Assembly: GCA_020717935.1 (NCBI GenBank)
Contig: DYDK01000099.1
Coordinates: forward strand, 1-6,527
Source of the DNA: Desulfocapsa sp.
GTDB lineage: Bacteria > Desulfobacterota > Desulfobulbia > Desulfobulbales > Desulfocapsaceae
Length of the DNA: 6,527 bases
Direction of reading: 5' to 3'
The notes below the pieces were generated by a model. It was not told the DNA's origin, made no database searches, and saw nothing but the letters and a program-made list of their open reading frames with translations. The first letter of the stretch is position 1. The number at the start of each line of letters is the position of its first letter. Positions 5,161-6,527 of the stretch are shown piece by piece. Made by a program: the position numbers and the translations under genes.

Positions 5161-5332
5161 GGAAGATCGCTTTTTTGATGTCTCGCCGTTTTTGGAAACA
5201 GGACAGTTTGCAGCGTTAAAGGATATCTCCTTGTTTCATTCCGTAAAGGTGAGTTTTGATTCCATTGAGTGGGCAAATCATCTTGATTTTGATCCAGAAT
5301 TTTTATATCGGCAGAGCAAACAAGCAGGGTAG
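5138..5332 (+). pseudogene. 5'-truncated DUF2442 gene
   Basis: From about residue 7 the frame reads NEEDRFFDVSPFLETGQFAA, then LKDISLFHSVKVSF, then DSIEWANHLDFDPEFLY. This is the C-terminal two-thirds of DUF2442, a small family of unknown function often found beside DUF4160 and toxin-antitoxin genes. The usual N-terminal strand pair (about 20 residues ending in a ...F.dG turn) is missing. The first six codons (MIFWRR) are simply the end of hicA read in another frame, with ATG 5138 inside hicA and no ribosome-binding site. The likely history is a deletion or recombination joining hicA to the middle of a DUF2442 gene. A translated 64-aa product by coupling to hicA cannot be excluded. Confidence 0.65.
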
Positions 5333-5411
5333 AGATCTTCTACGGGCTATGGGCTTCGTCCGGGCCACCACGGTCACGGATCAGGCCAAACAATAACAAC
5401 GGAGGTAAAAG
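5333..5411 (+). other. Short spacer with possible gene debris
   Basis: In frame from 5331 this reads RDLLRAMGFVRATTVTDQAKQ and stops at 5394-5396. The start resembles the first helix of HicA-type toxins (xDLLRAxGFV), but there is too little to call it. The end of the spacer carries a strong ribosome-binding site, GGAGG (5401-5405), for the next hicB. Confidence 0.3.
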
Positions 5412-5615
5412 ATGAAACTTCTCGTGTATCTTGAACCAAGTGAAGACGGTGGGTTTACAGCATTTGTTCCTTCCCTGCCAGGGTGTATATCCGAGGGCGA
5501 AAACAGAGAAGAGGCCATTGCCAACATTAGAGAAGCGATTGGGTTGTATCTGGAGCCGGTTGAGGATGATGTCCTGATTCTGCCTGATGCCGAAATGTTG
5601 GAACTGACGATATGA
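5412..5615 (+). CDS. hicB: HicB-family antitoxin, partner lost
   Basis: The product is 67 aa. The classic small-HicB pattern is clear: MKLLVYLEPSEDGGFTAFVP, SLPGCISEGENREEAIANIR, EAIGLYLEP, ending PDAEMLELTI. The start has GGAGG (5401-5405) 6 nt upstream. It is a single-domain HicB with no DNA-binding extension. Its stop overlaps the ATG of a broken hicA (ATGA at 5612-5615), so it was once the first gene of a second hicBA operon. It differs strongly from the HicB at 4702, so the two modules were acquired separately rather than duplicated. With its toxin gone it may now be neutral, or could act on a related HicA elsewhere. That last point is speculation. Confidence 0.9.
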   Translation: MKLLVYLEPSEDGGFTAFVPSLPGCISEGENREEAIANIREAIGLYLEPVEDDVLILPDAEMLELTI

Positions 5616-5722
5616 ACAAAGTTCCAGGCTTGAGTCAAGTACCACCGGCAAAGCCGGTGGTTTACCTGTTTTTTTATTATGATAAAGTTATCAGGGCATT
5701 ACAGTCGCACGGGAACCAGTAA
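5612..5722 (+). pseudogene. hicA: hicA split by a palindromic insert and truncated
   Basis: The 36-codon frame from ATG 5612 reads MNKVPGLS, then QVPPAKPVVYLFFYYD, then KVIRALQSHG, NQ and a stop. The first and third parts fit the start of a HicA protein (M-x-K-[VL]-P-G-L-S-x-x-KVIRAL), which normally has only about two residues between them. The middle part is low-complexity and encoded by a hairpin (5641-5661) plus a T-rich stretch. So a palindromic insert of roughly 42-45 bp, a multiple of three, appears to sit inside helix 1, and the gene then ends at codon 37. The RNase strand and GSH catalytic histidine are absent. The ATG overlaps the hicB stop, as expected for a hicBA operon. It is certainly non-functional as a toxin; the reading as a former hicA rests on about 18 residues plus the gene order. 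Confidence 0.75.
5641..5675. repeat. Palindrome with downstream T-run inside the hicA remnant
   Basis: ACCACCGGC (5641-5649) and GCCGGTGGT (5653-5661) form a perfect 9-bp stem with an AAA loop. Seven Ts follow at 5669-5675, 7 nt beyond the stem. This GC-rich palindrome resembles a dispersed REP-type repeat. The late T-run means it could also act weakly as a transcription terminator behind hicB. Confidence 0.7.
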
Positions 5723-5751
5723 GTAACCCCCGGAGTTACAGTGGGATTTCT

Positions 5752-6188
5752 ATGAAAGTTTATCTTGATAACTGTTGCTTTAATCGGCCATATGACGAAT
5801 AATCGCATCTGCGAATACGGCTTGAATCAGAAGCAAAATTGAAAATTCAGGAAGAAATACGCGCTGGTGAGTACAAACTCGTCTGGTCGTATATCCTGGA
5901 TTATGAAAATAGCAAAAATCCTTTCATTGAGAGAAAGCAGCAAATTGCCAAGTGGCGGATGTATGCAGTCGAAGATATTCAAGAAAGTGTCGAAATTCTG
6001 GGCTTGGCAAGAATGCTCCAAGGGCATGGAATAAGAAAGATAGACGCATTGCATATAGCATGTGCCATTCATGCAGGGGCAGTTTTTTTCTGACGACCGA
6101 TGACGGTATCTTAAAGAAGGTTACACAGCTTCTCCCAAATATCCGCATCACAGACCCCATAGACTTTATCAAAGAGGCGTTGCTATGA
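5752..6188 (+). pseudogene. PIN-domain toxin gene with nonsense codon and frameshift
   Basis: Reading from ATG 5752 gives MKVYLDNCCFNRPYDE, then TAA at codon 17 (5800-5802), then SHLRIRLESEAKLKIQEEIRAGEYKLVWSYILDYENSKNP and onward to KIDALHIACAIHAGAV. At a run of seven Ts (6083-6089) the frame breaks to TGA (6091-6093). The protein continues one frame over as FFLTTDDGILKK...DPIDFIKEALL to 6188. Removing both lesions gives about 145 aa, normal for small PIN nucleases, with the acidic positions in place (Asp6, the Asp of KIDALHIA, and TTDD). PIN toxins cleave RNA with a Mg2+ site built from such acids. The TAA probably arose from CAA by one C-to-T change. The frameshift equals one lost base. 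Restart at TTG 5839 would lose Asp6, so no active product is expected unless both lesions are bypassed. Confidence 0.88.
6083..6089 (+). repeat. T7 run at the frameshift in the PIN gene
   Basis: Seven consecutive Ts coincide with the switch between the two halves of the PIN reading frame. One added base would restore the frame across AIHAG.FFLTTDDG. Such runs are prone to replication slippage, polymerase slippage and also to sequencing or assembly error. Confidence 0.7.
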
Positions 6189-6385
6189 TTACCGACACAG
6201 AAATAAAGACAAAAGGATTTCAGGTGCTTGCTCAATATCTTGGTGATATTGAAGCGGAACGCTTTGTTGCGCTTATTCAAAGAGAGCCTTTTGATTATAC
6301 CAAGTGGAGACAGGACATGGATGATGGTCTGAGCCTTGAGGAAATAAGCCGGAAAGCAATGCTGCTACGGGAAAAACAACAGTAG
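6185..6385 (+). CDS. Putative antitoxin partner of the PIN protein
   Basis: The product is 66 aa, starting MITDTEIKTKGFQVLAQYLG, then DIEAERFVALIQREPFDYTK, then WRQDMDDGLSLEEISRKA. It is intact. ATG 6185 overlaps the PIN stop (ATGA) and has AGAGG (6173-6177) 7 nt upstream. Small proteins with this ITDxEI...GVxEAERFIxLI.REPFDYTKWR layout are, from memory, found next to PIN genes of the kind seen here, which suggests they form a toxin-antitoxin pair in the order toxin-antitoxin. That role is inferred from gene order; there is no recognised DNA-binding motif. The protein is mostly helical and charged. It is not a typical VapB (no AbrB or RHH signature), so it may represent another antitoxin type, or an unrelated coupled protein. 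Confidence 0.7.
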   Translation: MITDTEIKTKGFQVLAQYLGDIEAERFVALIQREPFDYTKWRQDMDDGLSLEEISRKAMLLREKQQ

Positions 6386-6527
6386 GAATTGAATAATGGA
6401 GTTTCCCGGATTGCGCTTCGCTTTATCCAAGCTCCGGGTTGACCTATAGGAAACCCCAGCAATTCCCGCTGAACATCCGACTCGCGGGCATCGTGTCCAC
6501 CGGGATGTTCACCTGAGCTGATTTCGA
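6386..6527. repeat. Palindromic repeat sequence at the window end
   Basis: No gene is seen. CCCGGA (6405-6410) and TCCGGG (6433-6438) enclose GCGCTTCGC-like sequence, a pattern typical of CCCGGATTGCGC-type dispersed repeats. GAACATCC (6471-6478) is inverted at 6503-6510 (GGATGTTC), with a smaller inner pair CCCGC (6465-6469)/GCGGG (6484-6488). The minus strand is open for 27 codons from the window edge, but nothing recognisable is encoded. Confidence 0.5.

Noticed and set aside
5331..5396. Second HicA remnant upstream of the orphan hicB (RDLLRAMGFV...)
   Set aside because: Only about ten residues look HicA-like and the rest does not; kept as possible debris, not called as a gene.
6401..6527. 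Possible integron attC site
   Set aside because: Short inverted pairs are present, but no RYYYAAC/GTTRRRY core pair in the right arrangement could be found, and there is no integrase in the window.

Overview
The window reads as bacterial chromosome of moderate GC, most likely from a sulfate-reducing or related deltaproteobacterium (Desulfobacterota). This rests on recall of gene content: a stand-alone IMP cyclohydrolase domain, a FolE2-type GTP cyclohydrolase beside MetF, and a secreted cysteine-rich repeat protein of the kind common in delta-group bacteria. The taxonomic call is an inference, not a search result.

Layout. Positions 1-450 hold no convincing complete gene. They contain a strong hairpin (105-147) and a 141-bp composite palindromic repeat (201-341). 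A small exported Cys-rich repeat protein follows (451-945, +). It converges on a minus-strand pair, metF then folE2 (2711-1821, then 1815-1012), which are 5 nt apart and surely co-transcribed. A divergent intergenic region (2712-2880) separates metF from a plus-strand pair: hslR-like (2881-3318) and a purH N-terminal-domain gene (3354-3977). FolE2, MetF and IMP cyclohydrolase share a folate/one-carbon/purine theme. The hslR neighbour is an RNA-binding heat-shock protein.

From 3978 to 4701 there is a gene-free, repeat-rich stretch. It holds a nested, symmetric imperfect palindrome about 290 bp across, two further repeat motifs in inverted copies, a triple GGGCGAAT-type repeat and a perfect 18-bp-stem hairpin.

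The last part (4702-6385) is a toxin-antitoxin island in mixed repair. An intact hicB-hicA pair (4702-5160) is followed by a 5'-truncated DUF2442 gene overlapping hicA. Next comes a second hicB (5412-5615), whose partner hicA (5612-5722) is split in frame by a small palindrome and truncated. Then comes a PIN-domain toxin gene with one nonsense codon and one frameshift, overlapping an intact small partner gene (6185-6385). So antitoxin-side genes are intact while two of three toxin genes are broken. The window ends in more palindromic repeat sequence.

I see no clearly new defence or metabolic system. The most unusual material is the nested inverted-repeat block and the way palindromic repeats and mutations have dismantled the TA modules.
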